From positions 173,300-237,299 of the forward strand of contig NZ_KZ477988.1 in NCBI RefSeq assembly GCF_002837185.1: a stretch of DNA of 64,000 nucleotides, in the 5' to 3' direction. The notes under the pieces are model-generated. The model worked only from the letters and a program-made list of their open reading frames with translations, made no database searches and was not told the DNA's origin. Every line of letters starts with the position of its first letter. Position 1 is the stretch's first letter. The position numbers and the translations under genes were made by a program. This document shows, one piece after another, positions 24,827 through 35,277 of the stretch. The DNA comes from Pseudomonas fluorescens. GTDB taxonomy: Bacteria; Pseudomonadota; Gammaproteobacteria; Pseudomonadales; Pseudomonadaceae.

Positions 24827-27800
24827 ATGGCTACGACCACCCTTGGGGTCAAACTCGACGACCCGACCCGCGAACGCCTCAAGGCCGCCGCGTCCTCCAT
24901 TGATCGCACGCCGCACTGGCTGATCAAACAGGCAATTTTCAATTACCTGGAGAAACTCGAGGGTGGTGCAACCCTGAACGAGCTCAATGGCTTGAGCAGC
25001 AAGGACGCCGACGATGCGGGCGAGGTTCAGGCCGACCACGCGCACCAGTGCTTCCTCGAGTTCGCCGAGAGCATCCTGCCGCAGTCGGTATTGCGTGCCT
25101 CGATCACCGCCGCTTACCGTCGCCCCGAGCCGGAGGTGGTGCCGATGCTGATCGAGCAGGCTCGCCTGCCGGCCGACATGGCCGAAGCCACCAACAAGCT
25201 GGCCGCCACGATTGCCGAGAAGCTGCGCAACCAGAAGAGCGCTGGCGGCCGTGCCGGTATCGTTCAGGGTCTGCTGCAGGAGTTTTCCCTGTCGTCCCAG
25301 GAAGGCGTGGCGCTGATGTGCCTGGCCGAAGCGCTGCTGCGCATCCCGGACAAAGGCACCCGCGATGCGCTGATCCGCGACAAGATCAGCACCGGCAACT
25401 GGCACCCGCACCTGGGTAACAGCCCGTCGCTGTTCGTCAATGCCGCCACCTGGGGCCTGCTGTTGACCGGCAAACTGGTCGCCACCCATAACGAAGCCGG
25501 TTTGACCTCGTCCCTGAGCCGCATCATCGGCAAAAGCGGCGAACCGATGATCCGCAAGGGCGTCGACATGGCCATGCGCCTGATGGGCGAGCAGTTCGTC
25601 ACCGGCGAAACCATCGCCGAAGCCCTGGCCAACGCGAGCAAGTTCGAAGCCAAGGGCTTTCGCTATTCCTACGACATGCTCGGTGAAGCCGCGCTCACCG
25701 AGCACGATGCGCAGAAGTACCTGGCCTCGTACGAACAAGCCATTCATTCCATCGGCAAAGCCTCCCACGGCCGTGGGATTTATGAAGGCCCGGGCATCTC
25801 CATCAAGCTGTCGGCACTGCACCCGCGTTACAGCCGCGCGCAGTACGAGCGCGTGATGGACGAGTTGTACCCGCGCCTGCTGTCGCTGACCTTGCTGGCC
25901 AAGCAGTACGACATCGGCCTGAACATCGACGCCGAAGAGGCCGACCGCCTCGAGTTGTCCCTGGACCTGCTCGAGCGCCTGTGCTTCGAGCCGCAACTGA
26001 CCGGCTGGAACGGTATCGGGTTCGTGATCCAGGCCTACCAGAAGCGTTGCCCGTACGTGATCGACTATGTGATCGACCTGGCCCGCCGCAGCCGCCACCG
26101 CCTGATGATCCGCCTGGTAAAAGGCGCGTACTGGGACAGCGAAATCAAGCGCGCCCAGGTCGAAGGCCTTGAAGGCTACCCGGTGTACACCCGCAAGGTG
26201 TACACCGACGTTTCCTACATTGCCTGCGCACGCAAACTGCTGTCGGTGCCGGAAGTCATCTATCCGCAGTTCGCCACGCACAACGCCCACACCCTGGCGG
26301 CCATCTATCATATTGCCGGTCAGAACTACTACCCCGGCCAATACGAGTTCCAATGCCTGCACGGCATGGGTGAACCGCTGTACGAACAGGTTGTAGGCAA
26401 GGTTTCCGAAGGCAAGCTGAACCGTCCGTGCCGCGTGTACGCTCCGGTCGGCACTCACGAAACACTGCTGGCGTACCTGGTGCGTCGCCTGCTGGAAAAC
26501 GGCGCGAACACCTCGTTCGTCAACCGCATCGCCGACCAATCCATCTCGATCCAGGAGCTGGTGGCCGATCCAGTGGCGAGCATCGAGCAGATGGCGACCG
26601 TGGAAGGCGGCTTCGGCCTGCCGCACCCGCGCATCCCGCTGCCGCGTGACCTGTATGGCCGCGACCGCGCCAACTCGGCCGGTATCGACCTGGCCAACGA
26701 GCATCGCCTGGCATCGCTGTCCTGTGCCCTGCTGGCCACCGCCCATAACAACTGGAAAGCCGCGCCGATGCTCGGTTGCACTTCCAGCGAACAACCGGCT
26801 GCGGCGGTGCTGAACCCGTCCGACCTGCGCGATGTGGTCGGTCATGTTCAGGAAGCCACTGTCGAAGACGTCGACAATGCCATCCAGTGCGCTATCAGCG
26901 CCGCGCCCATCTGGCAGGCCACCCCGCCCGCCGAGCGCGCCGCGATTCTGGAACGCGCCGCCGACCTGATGGAAGGCGAGATCCAGCCACTGATGGGCCT
27001 GCTGGCCCGTGAAGCCGGCAAGACCTTCGCCAACGCCATCGCTGAAGTGCGCGAAGCCGTGGACTTCCTGCGCTACTACGCGGTGCAGGCACGCAACGAT
27101 TTCACCAACGACGCCCACCGCCCATTGGGCCCGGTGGTGTGTATCAGCCCGTGGAACTTCCCGCTGGCAATCTTCAGCGGCCAGGTCGCTGCTGCCTTGG
27201 CCGCCGGCAACCCGGTACTGGCCAAGCCTGCCGAACAAACCCCGCTGGTCGCCGCCCAGGCTGTACGCATCCTGCTCGAAGCCGGCATTCCGCAAGGCGT
27301 GCTGCAATTGCTGCCGGGCCAGGGCGAAAGCGTCGGTGCGCGCCTGGTCGGTGATGAGCGCGTCAAAGGCGTAATGTTCACCGGTTCCACCGAGGTTGCA
27401 CGCTTGCTGCAACGCAGTGTCGCCGGGCGCCTGGATGCCCAGGGGCGTCCGATTCCGCTGATCGCCGAAACCGGTGGCCAGAACGCGATGATCGTCGACT
27501 CGTCGGCGCTCACCGAACAAGTGGTCATCGACGTGGTGTCGTCGGCCTTCGACAGCGCCGGCCAACGTTGCTCGGCCCTGCGCGTCTTGTGCCTGCAGGA
27601 AGATTCGTCAGAGCGTGTCATCGAAATGCTCAAGGGTGCCATGGCCGAATGCCGCCTGGGCAACCCGGAGCGCCTGTCGGTGGATATCGGCCCGGTGATC
27701 GACGCCGAAGCCAAGGCCGGCATCGAGAAACACATCCAGGCCATGCGCGACAAAGGCCGCAACGTTTACCAGGTGGCGATTGCCGATGGCGACGAGATCA

Positions 27801-28780
27801 AGCGTGGCACCTTCGTGATGCCCACCCTGATCGAGCTGGAAAGCTTCGACGAGCTGCAACGCGAGATCTTCGGTCCGGTGCTGCACGTGGTGCGCTACAA
27901 GCGTAAAGAGATCGACCAGCTCATCGGCCAGATCAATGCATCCGGCTATGGCCTGACCCTGGGCGTGCACACCCGCATCGACGAGACCATCGCCAAGGTG
28001 ATCGACAACGTCAACGCCGGCAACGTCTACGTCAACCGCAACATCGTCGGCGCCGTGGTCGGCGTGCAACCGTTCGGCGGCGAAGGCCTGTCGGGTACCG
28101 GCCCGAAAGCCGGTGGCCCGCTGTACCTGTACCGCCTGCTGTCGACCCGTCCTACCGATGCGATCGAGCAATCCTTCGTACGTGGCGACGCCTTGACCGC
28201 ACCCGACCTGCGCCTGCGCGACGCCATGAGCCAACCGCTGACCGCCCTGAAAACCTGGGCCGACAGTCACACGTTCAGCGAACTGAGCAGCCTGTGCACA
28301 CAATTTGCCGCACAGTCGCAAAGCGGTATCACCCGCCAACTGGCCGGCCCGACCGGCGAGCGCAACAGTTATGCGATCCTGCCGCGCGAACACGTGCTGT
28401 GCCTGGCTGACGTGGAAGGCGACCTGCTGACCCAACTGGCCGCGGTATTGGCGGTAGGCGGTTCGGCGGTATGGCCGGAAACCGAGCTGACCAAGGCCTT
28501 GTTCCCACGCCTGCCGAAAGACATTCAGGCGAAGATCAAGCGCGTGGCCGACTGGACCAAGGACGACGTGGTGTTCGACGCGGTCCTGCATCACGGTGAC
28601 TCCGACCAACTGCGCGCGGTGTGCCAGCAAGTGGCGCAGCGTGGCGGTGCGATTGTTGGCGTGCAGGGTCTGTCGCAGGGCGAAACGGCGATTGCGCTGG
28701 AGCGCCTGGTGATCGAGCGGGCGTTGAGCGTCAACACCGCTGCGGCAGGCGGTAATGCCAGCCTGATGACTATCGGTTAA
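24827..28780 (+). CDS. putA: Trifunctional proline dehydrogenase/P5C dehydrogenase/repressor PutA
   Basis: A 1317-residue protein oxidising proline to glutamate. Residues 1-50 (ATTTLGVKLDDPTRERLKAA) are a ribbon-helix-helix DNA-binding domain. The FAD proline dehydrogenase barrel covers roughly 190-560, including EGPGISIKLSALHPRY. The P5C dehydrogenase covers roughly 640-1110, with ISPWNFPLAIF, the glutamate of AETGGQNAMIVD and the catalytic cysteine of SAGQRCSALRVL. A C-terminal domain follows. The start is chosen at 24827, with GAGGA upstream and the canonical MATTTLGVK, not at 24791. Without proline it should repress put genes; with proline it moves to the membrane. Confidence 0.96.
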   Translation: MATTTLGVKLDDPTRERLKAAASSIDRTPHWLIKQAIFNYLEKLEGGATLNELNGLSSKDADDAGEVQADHAHQCFLEFAESILPQSVLRASITAAYRRPEPEVVPMLIEQARLPADMAEATNKLAATIAEKLRNQKSAGGRAGIVQGLLQEFSLSSQEGVALMCLAEALLRIPDKGTRDALIRDKISTGNWHPHLGNSPSLFVNAATWGLLLTGKLVATHNEAGLTSSLSRIIGKSGEPMIRKGVDMAMRLMGEQFVTGETIAEALANASKFEAKGFRYSYDMLGEAALTEHDAQKYLASYEQAIHSIGKASHGRGIYEGPGISIKLSALHPRYSRAQYERVMDELYPRLLSLTLLAKQYDIGLNIDAEEADRLELSLDLLERLCFEPQLTGWNGIGFVIQAYQKRCPYVIDYVIDLARRSRHRLMIRLVKGAYWDSEIKRAQVEGLEGYPVYTRKVYTDVSYIACARKLLSVPEVIYPQFATHNAHTLAAIYHIAGQNYYPGQYEFQCLHGMGEPLYEQVVGKVSEGKLNRPCRVYAPVGTHETLLAYLVRRLLENGANTSFVNRIADQSISIQELVADPVASIEQMATVEGGFGLPHPRIPLPRDLYGRDRANSAGIDLANEHRLASLSCALLATAHNNWKAAPMLGCTSSEQPAAAVLNPSDLRDVVGHVQEATVEDVDNAIQCAISAAPIWQATPPAERAAILERAADLMEGEIQPLMGLLAREAGKTFANAIAEVREAVDFLRYYAVQARNDFTNDAHRPLGPVVCISPWNFPLAIFSGQVAAALAAGNPVLAKPAEQTPLVAAQAVRILLEAGIPQGVLQLLPGQGESVGARLVGDERVKGVMFTGSTEVARLLQRSVAGRLDAQGRPIPLIAETGGQNAMIVDSSALTEQVVIDVVSSAFDSAGQRCSALRVLCLQEDSSERVIEMLKGAMAECRLGNPERLSVDIGPVIDAEAKAGIEKHIQAMRDKGRNVYQVAIADGDEIKRGTFVMPTLIELESFDELQREIFGPVLHVVRYKRKEIDQLIGQINASGYGLTLGVHTRIDETIAKVIDNVNAGNVYVNRNIVGAVVGVQPFGGEGLSGTGPKAGGPLYLYRLLSTRPTDAIEQSFVRGDALTAPDLRLRDAMSQPLTALKTWADSHTFSELSSLCTQFAAQSQSGITRQLAGPTGERNSYAILPREHVLCLADVEGDLLTQLAAVLAVGGSAVWPETELTKALFPRLPKDIQAKIKRVADWTKDDVVFDAVLHHGDSDQLRAVCQQVAQRGGAIVGVQGLSQGETAIALERLVIERALSVNTAAAGGNASLMTIG

Positions 28781-28785
28781 ACAAC

Positions 28786-28860
28786 AGCTTCAAGTTGTAA
28801 GCTACAAGCTGCAAGTGAAAGCGTCCTGCTCTTACTTGCAGCTTGAGGCTCGCAACTTGT
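28786..28860. repeat. Imperfect palindrome after putA
   Basis: CAAGTTGTAAGCTACAAGCT continues to GCAAGT (ending at 28816) and is mirrored by ACTTGCAGCTTGAGG through CGCAACTTG (28834-28859) with a few mismatches, giving a stem of about 25 pairs around a 17-base loop. It belongs to a different repeat type from the GTGGGAGG elements. Its place just after the putA stop suggests it may also end or stabilise the transcript. Confidence 0.7.
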
Positions 28861-28945
28861 GCCGCCCCATCACCCCCATCTATCTTCCTTCCCCATTTTT
28901 ATTAGCACTCCTAGACTGCGGCATACTTTTAAAAGGTAATCCGCC

Positions 28946-30748
28946 ATGTCCGAGACGCTGCTCAGTTCCCGCAATCTGGCTTTCGAGCTGTACGAAGTCC
29001 TCGATGCCGAGGGCCTGACCCAGCGCGAGCGGTTTGCCGAGCACAATCGTGAAACCTTCGATGCCGCCATCAGCACGGCGCGCAACATCGCCGAAAAGTA
29101 CTTCGCGCCCCACAACCGCAAGAACGACGAAAACGAACCGCGTTACGAAGACGGCAAGGCGATCCTGATTCCGGAAGTAAAGCCGGCCGTGGACGCGTTT
29201 CTCGAGGCGGGCTTCCTCAACGCCGCGCGCAGTTTCGACGCCGGTGGCATGCAGCTGCCTACGTTGCTGTCCCAGGCCTGCTTTGCGCACTTCCAGTCGG
29301 CCAACGCCGCGTCCACGTCCTACCCGTTCCTGACCATGGGCGCTGCCAACCTGATCGAAAGCTTCGGTACCGAGGAGCAGAAACAACGCTTCCTGCAACC
29401 AATGATCGACGGACGTTTCTTCGGCACCATGGCCCTCACCGAACCGCATGCCGGGTCGTCTTTGTCGGATATTCGTACACGCGCAGAGCCTGCGGCCGAC
29501 GGTAGCTATCGACTCAAGGGCAATAAAATCTTTATCTCCGGCGGCGACCACCCGCTGTCGGAAAATATCGTACACATGGTGCTGGCCAAGCTGCCTGACG
29601 CACCGGCCGGGGTGAAGGGCATTTCGCTGTTTATCGTGCCCAAATTCCTGGTCAACGATGACGGCAGCCTGGGCGAGCGCAACGACGTGCTGCTGGCCGG
29701 GCTGTTTCACAAGATGGGCTGGCGCGGCACTACGTCCACAGCGCTTAACTTCGGCGATAACGGCAACTGTGTCGGCTACCTGGTGGGCAAACCGCACCAG
29801 GGCCTGAGCTGCATGTTCCAGATGATGAACGAAGCCCGCATCGGTGTGGGCATGGGTGCGGTGATGCTCGGTTACGCGGGCTACCTTTACTCGCTGGAGT
29901 ACGCCCGCGAACGTCCGCAAGGCCGCCTGCCGGACAGCAAAGACCCAGGCACCGCGCCGGTGTCGATCATCCAGCACGCCGATATCAAGCGCATGCTGCT
30001 GACACAAAAAGCCTATGTCGAAGGCGCCTTCGACCTGGGCCTGTACGCCGCACGGCTGTTCGACGACACCACCACGCTGCCGACCGACGCCGAGCGCAAA
30101 CAGGCCCACGAACTGCTGGACCTGCTCACCCCCATCGTCAAATCCTGGCCGTCGGAGTTCTGCCTCAAGGCCAACGAACTGGCGATCCAGATCCTTGGCG
30201 GTCATGGCTATACCCGTGAATACCCGGTGGAGCAGTACTACCGCGATAACCGCCTGAACCCGATACACGAAGGCACCCATGGCATCCAGTCCCTGGATTT
30301 GCTCGGGCGCAAACTGGCGCAGAACGGTGGCGCCGGGCTCAAGCAATTGATTCGGCTGATCGCCGAGACAGGCGCACGGGCACAGCAATACCCATCGCTG
30401 ACCGTGCTAAGGGAGCCGCTGGAGCAACTGGTCAATGGCCTGCAACGCGTCACCCTCGGCCTGCTGGGCGATCTCGCCCAGGGCAAGGTCAACAGCAGCC
30501 TGGCGAACTCGGCGCTGTACCTGAAGGTGTTCGGGCACACGGTGATTGGCTGGCGCTGGCTGGAACAGGCGATTCGCGCCGAAGCAGGGCTGGCCAGGGG
30601 CGACGCGGCCGATGTGGCCTTCTATAAAGGCAAGCTCCAGGCCGCCCGGTACTTCCTGACCTGGGAAGTACCAGGCTGCCATCATGAACTGGCGATTCTG
30701 GAGGCACGCGACGATACGTGCCTGGGCATGCAGGATGCGTGGTTCTAG
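28946..30748 (+). CDS. Acyl-CoA dehydrogenase with C-terminal extension (PA5020-like)
   Basis: A 600-residue FAD enzyme of the acyl-CoA dehydrogenase family. It has TMALTEPHAGSSLSDIRTRA near residue 160 (FAD/substrate binding) and GNKIFISGGDH near residue 191. ILGGHGYTREYPVEQYYRD near residue 415 is the conserved C-terminal helix region. An extra C-terminal domain of about 130 residues is typical of the long-chain, FadE-like form. It should catalyse the first step of beta-oxidation, probably with electron-transfer flavoprotein. Its stop TAG overlaps the stop of the convergent zapA-like gene in one CTAG. Confidence 0.88.
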   Translation: MSETLLSSRNLAFELYEVLDAEGLTQRERFAEHNRETFDAAISTARNIAEKYFAPHNRKNDENEPRYEDGKAILIPEVKPAVDAFLEAGFLNAARSFDAGGMQLPTLLSQACFAHFQSANAASTSYPFLTMGAANLIESFGTEEQKQRFLQPMIDGRFFGTMALTEPHAGSSLSDIRTRAEPAADGSYRLKGNKIFISGGDHPLSENIVHMVLAKLPDAPAGVKGISLFIVPKFLVNDDGSLGERNDVLLAGLFHKMGWRGTTSTALNFGDNGNCVGYLVGKPHQGLSCMFQMMNEARIGVGMGAVMLGYAGYLYSLEYARERPQGRLPDSKDPGTAPVSIIQHADIKRMLLTQKAYVEGAFDLGLYAARLFDDTTTLPTDAERKQAHELLDLLTPIVKSWPSEFCLKANELAIQILGGHGYTREYPVEQYYRDNRLNPIHEGTHGIQSLDLLGRKLAQNGGAGLKQLIRLIAETGARAQQYPSLTVLREPLEQLVNGLQRVTLGLLGDLAQGKVNSSLANSALYLKVFGHTVIGWRWLEQAIRAEAGLARGDAADVAFYKGKLQAARYFLTWEVPGCHHELAILEARDDTCLGMQDAWF

Positions 30749-31035
30749 GGCTGGATCGCCTTGGAAATCACCTCGACCGTGGCGCTGACTTGCTCTTGGT
30801 AACGGTCGAGTTCCTGTTGATGAGCCTGCTGCATTTCGATCTGCTCGGCGCACAGGTTCAGCGCGGCCAGTACCAATAATTTGTCGCCGATCAGGGTCGG
30901 GTACTTTTTCTTGGTGGTGGCCAGGGAGGCCTTGAGCATGGTCACGGCGTGCATCAGGGTCTGGTCTTCCCCGGCCGGCGCCTTGATCGAGTAATCCTCT
31001 CCGAGAATCGAAACGACCTTTATCCCTTCGTTCAT
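30745..31035 (-). CDS. ZapA-like cell division protein (second-type paralogue)
   Basis: A 96-residue ZapA-domain protein. An N-terminal VVSILGEDYSIKAPAGED matches the ZapA head, and KLLVLAALNLCAEQIEMQQAH leads into the helical tail used for tetramer formation. ZapA crosslinks FtsZ filaments. It differs clearly from the usual pseudomonad ZapA that I know beside 6S RNA, so I expect a second zapA elsewhere. Its start overlaps the upstream coiled-coil gene by four bases (ATGA), so the two are made together. Its stop shares a CTAG with the acyl-CoA dehydrogenase. Confidence 0.78.
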   Translation of the reverse strand: MNEGIKVVSILGEDYSIKAPAGEDQTLMHAVTMLKASLATTKKKYPTLIGDKLLVLAALNLCAEQIEMQQAHQQELDRYQEQVSATVEVISKAIQP

Positions 31036-31262
31036 GCGCTGACAGGCCCTGCGCTTACACGCTCAACCAGTGCCTGGATACGGGCGGCGGTGGCGCCGTG
31101 TTTTTCTTCCTGTTCCATCAGGTTCAGTTGCAGGCTGTCGTTTTCGTCCCTGGCACGGGCAAGCTCCGCCTTGAGGGATTCGTTGCTGCCCAGCAGGTCT
31201 TGATTCTGCTGTACGAGGTCGCTGACCAGTTGTTCCAGTTGGCTGAGGGATGCTTCTAACAT
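31032..31262 (-). CDS. Small coiled-coil protein, TIGR02449/ZapB-like
   Basis: A 76-residue almost wholly helical protein with heptad-like leucines (LEASLSQLEQLVSDLVQQ, then NQDLLGSNESLKAEL). It resembles the TIGR02449 family of short coiled coils found upstream of zapA in gammaproteobacteria and is likely a partner of the ZapA-like protein. Function is inferred from gene coupling only. It is the first gene of the two-gene unit; its promoter must lie in 31263-31538. Confidence 0.7.
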   Translation of the reverse strand: MLEASLSQLEQLVSDLVQQNQDLLGSNESLKAELARARDENDSLQLNLMEQEEKHGATAARIQALVERVSAGPVSA

Positions 31263-31455
31263 TTTGATTTCTCGGGCTTTTAAAAGGGCGGTGACGATAA
31301 AGAAAAATCACCTCGGATGCCAGGGTTATCCCTGGCGCGCAGCCCGATTCCAAAGGCCCGGGCCGCACTTTCGAGCCTTAGTGACTGCAATTACCCGATC
31401 TGGTTCCTGAATCGCTCAAACCCCCTGGTCAGATGCGACAAAAACGCACAGCCCC

Positions 31456-31482
31456 TTAAGACTTTAGTCGTAGGGCCGATAC
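31456..31482 (+). promoter_or_regulatory. Candidate flagellar sigma-28 (FliA) promoter of the chemoreceptor gene
   Basis: TTAA at 31456-31459, a 15-base spacer, and GCCGATAC at 31475-31482 fit the FliA consensus TAAA-N15-GCCGATAA at 10 of 12 positions. It lies 57 bases before the chemoreceptor start, the expected place. Chemoreceptor genes are commonly FliA-dependent. Confidence 0.65.
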
Positions 31483-31538
31483 ACGATGCACACCCCGTCT
31501 CATGGCCGCACGGATCGCGCTCCCCCCAGGATTCCAGC

Positions 31539-33164
31539 ATGTCTCTTCGTAATATGAATATCGCGCCGAGGGCCTTCCTCGGCTTCGCGTTTATTGGCGC
31601 CTTGATGTTGTTTCTCGGCGTGTTCGCGCTGAACCAGATGAGCAAGATCCGAGCGGCCACCGAAGACATCACCCTGGCCAGCGTACCCAGCATCCGCGCC
31701 CTCGACGAGTTCACCCAACTGACATTGCGCCTGCGTGTGTTGTCGTACCGCTTGCTCACCAACCGCGAGCCGGACGTGCAGCAAAAGACCCTGGAAGCCT
31801 TCGACCTGCGCAACCAGCAGATCCGCACCGCCCAAGGCGTGTATGAAAAGCTGATCGAAAGCGGCGAAGAGCGTTCGACCTACAATGAATACGTGCGGTT
31901 GCTGGCTCAGTACCATCAGATCGAAGAGCGCATGAAGAGCCTGTCACGGGCCAATCAGGTCGACGAATTGCGCAGCCTGCTCAATACCGAACTGCTGACC
32001 AACTCCGAGCAGGTCAACGGGGTACTCAACCGCCTGCTGGAAATCAATAACGCCATGGCCCTGGACACCAACCAGCAGGCCGAAGACCAGTACAACCTGG
32101 CCTTCAACATGGTTGTGGGCCTGCTGGTGATCGCCACCGCGCTGACCCTGTTGTTCGCCTGGCTGCTGACCCGCAGCATCACCGTGCCGATCTCCCAGGC
32201 CCTGGAAGCGGCGGAAGAAGTGGCCGAAGGCAACCTCACACGCCCGATCAAGGTCGATGGCAACGACGAAGCCGGCCGCCTGCTCGCCGCCATGGCCAAG
32301 ATGCAGGACAAACTGCGCGACACCCTGCAACGCATCGCCGGCTCGGCCACGCAACTGGCGTCGGCCGCCGAAGAACTCAACGCCGTCACCGACGAAAGCG
32401 CGCGCGGCCTGACCCAGCAGAACAACGAAATCGAACAAGCCGCCACCGCCGTCAACGAAATGACCAGCGCGGTCGAGGAAGTCGCACGCAATGCCGTGAG
32501 CACCTCTGAAGCCTCGCGCAACGCCACCACCTCCGCCGGCGACGGGCGTGACCTGGTGCAGGAAACCGTCAGCGCCATCGAACGCATGAGCGGCGACGTA
32601 CAAGCCACCGCGACCTTGATTGGTGAGTTGGCCAATGAATCGCGCGATATCGGCAAGGTACTGGACGTGATCCGTGGCCTGGCCGACCAGACCAACCTGC
32701 TGGCCCTCAACGCGGCCATCGAAGCGGCGCGGGCCGGTGAGGCCGGGCGAGGTTTTGCCGTGGTGGCGGATGAGGTGCGCGCATTGGCCCATCGTACCCA
32801 GCAGTCCACCAGCGAGATCGAGCGCATGATCGGCAGCATCCAGGCCGGCACCGAGCATGCGGTGGATTCGATGCGCAACAGCACCGAGCGCGCCGAATCG
32901 ACACTGAACATCGCCAAGGGCGCGGGGCTGTCGCTGGACACCATCAACACCGCAATTGTCGAGATCAACGAGCGCAACCTGGTGATCGCCAGCGCGGCGG
33001 AAGAACAGGCGCAGGTCGCACGGGAAGTCGACCGCAACCTGGTCAATATCCGTGACCTGTCGGTGCAATCGGCCACAGGCGCCAGCCAGACCAGCGCGGC
33101 GAGCAACGAGCTGTCGCGCCTGGCCGTGGATTTGAACGGGATGGTCGGCCGCTTCCGCCTCTGA
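31539..33164 (+). CDS. Methyl-accepting chemotaxis protein
   Basis: A 541-residue chemoreceptor. One membrane helix spans about residues 12-32. A periplasmic four-helix-bundle ligand domain covers about 35-188, rich in charged helices. A second membrane helix spans about 190-212, followed by HAMP and a long cytoplasmic coiled coil. The hairpin tip contains [21 protein letters not shown], the CheA/CheW contact region. The start at 31539 has CAGGA upstream; a longer frame to 31317 runs through the promoter. The ligand is unknown. It lies between genes that are adjacent in PAO1, so it is probably an insertion. Confidence 0.9.
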   Translation: MSLRNMNIAPRAFLGFAFIGALMLFLGVFALNQMSKIRAATEDITLASVPSIRALDEFTQLTLRLRVLSYRLLTNREPDVQQKTLEAFDLRNQQIRTAQGVYEKLIESGEERSTYNEYVRLLAQYHQIEERMKSLSRANQVDELRSLLNTELLTNSEQVNGVLNRLLEINNAMALDTNQQAEDQYNLAFNMVVGLLVIATALTLLFAWLLTRSITVPISQALEAAEEVAEGNLTRPIKVDGNDEAGRLLAAMAKMQDKLRDTLQRIAGSATQLASAAEELNAVTDESARGLTQQNNEIEQAATAVNEMTSAVEEVARNAVSTSEASRNATTSAGDGRDLVQETVSAIERMSGDVQATATLIGELANESRDIGKVLDVIRGLADQTNLLALNAAIEAARAGEAGRGFAVVADEVRALAHRTQQSTSEIERMIGSIQAGTEHAVDSMRNSTERAESTLNIAKGAGLSLDTINTAIVEINERNLVIASAAEEQAQVAREVDRNLVNIRDLSVQSATGASQTSAASNELSRLAVDLNGMVGRFRL

Positions 33165-33183
33165 CTGACGGCACGGGATTAAA

Positions 33184-33343
33184 ATGTGGGAGGGGCTTGC
33201 CCTAATGCCAGTCTGTAGGAGCGAGCTTGCTCGCGAAAAACGTCAACGAAAACGCGTGCTTCCTGAATGAACGCGGTGCCTGTGAGTTGTTCGCGAGCAA
33301 GCTCGCTCCTACACTGGCATCAGGGCCTGCCCCCTCCCACATT
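33184..33343. repeat. Repeat pair of one type nested inside a pair of another type
   Basis: The outer arms (33184-33202 and about 33323-33343) are the ATGTGGGAGGGGCTTGCCC type. Inside them, arms at about 33205-33237 and 33289-33320 are the TGTAGGAGCGAGCTTGCTCG type, in opposite orientation around a 50-base spacer with AACGTCAACGAAAACGC. The whole is a large palindrome between the chemoreceptor gene and nhaP2. The remainder of the 321-base gap (33165-33485) has no further feature besides the nhaP2 ribosome site. Confidence 0.85.
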
Positions 33344-33485
33344 TGGAATGGGGTCGGAACCTTCATTATGGGATTCCCCCCACAAAAGCTTTTTGACAGC
33401 GCAGCAATTCAACAGGTTAGAATCCCTGGCACGCAGGCTGCATGGTCAGTTTGCGCCCTGTCTTCCCTGCTCTGGAGTACTGCCT

Positions 33486-35228
<1,743 letters not shown>

Positions 35229-35277
35229 ACTGCGGGGCGACAACGCCCCGATTCTTCACCTTGCTCGACCGGTCTCT

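Noticed and set aside
24458..27565. A 1035-codon open frame antisense to putA, and similar long ones opposite dipA (15324-17990), glnE (7985-10195) and aceF (13164-15026)
   Set aside because: All mirror well-supported genes in the codon register that gives long antisense frames at high GC, have no ribosome sites and show no known motifs.
31263..31538. 6S RNA, expected because of the zapA-like gene nearby
   Set aside because: The region does not show a long rod-like hairpin with a central bubble; only a small stem CCAGGG-TTAT-CCCTGG was found. It does hold the sigma-28-like promoter.
35233..35250. A terminator between nhaP2 and mscK
   Set aside because: The 7-bp GC-rich hairpin lacks a T-run, so it is more likely an attenuating or stabilising structure; it is mentioned under mscK instead.
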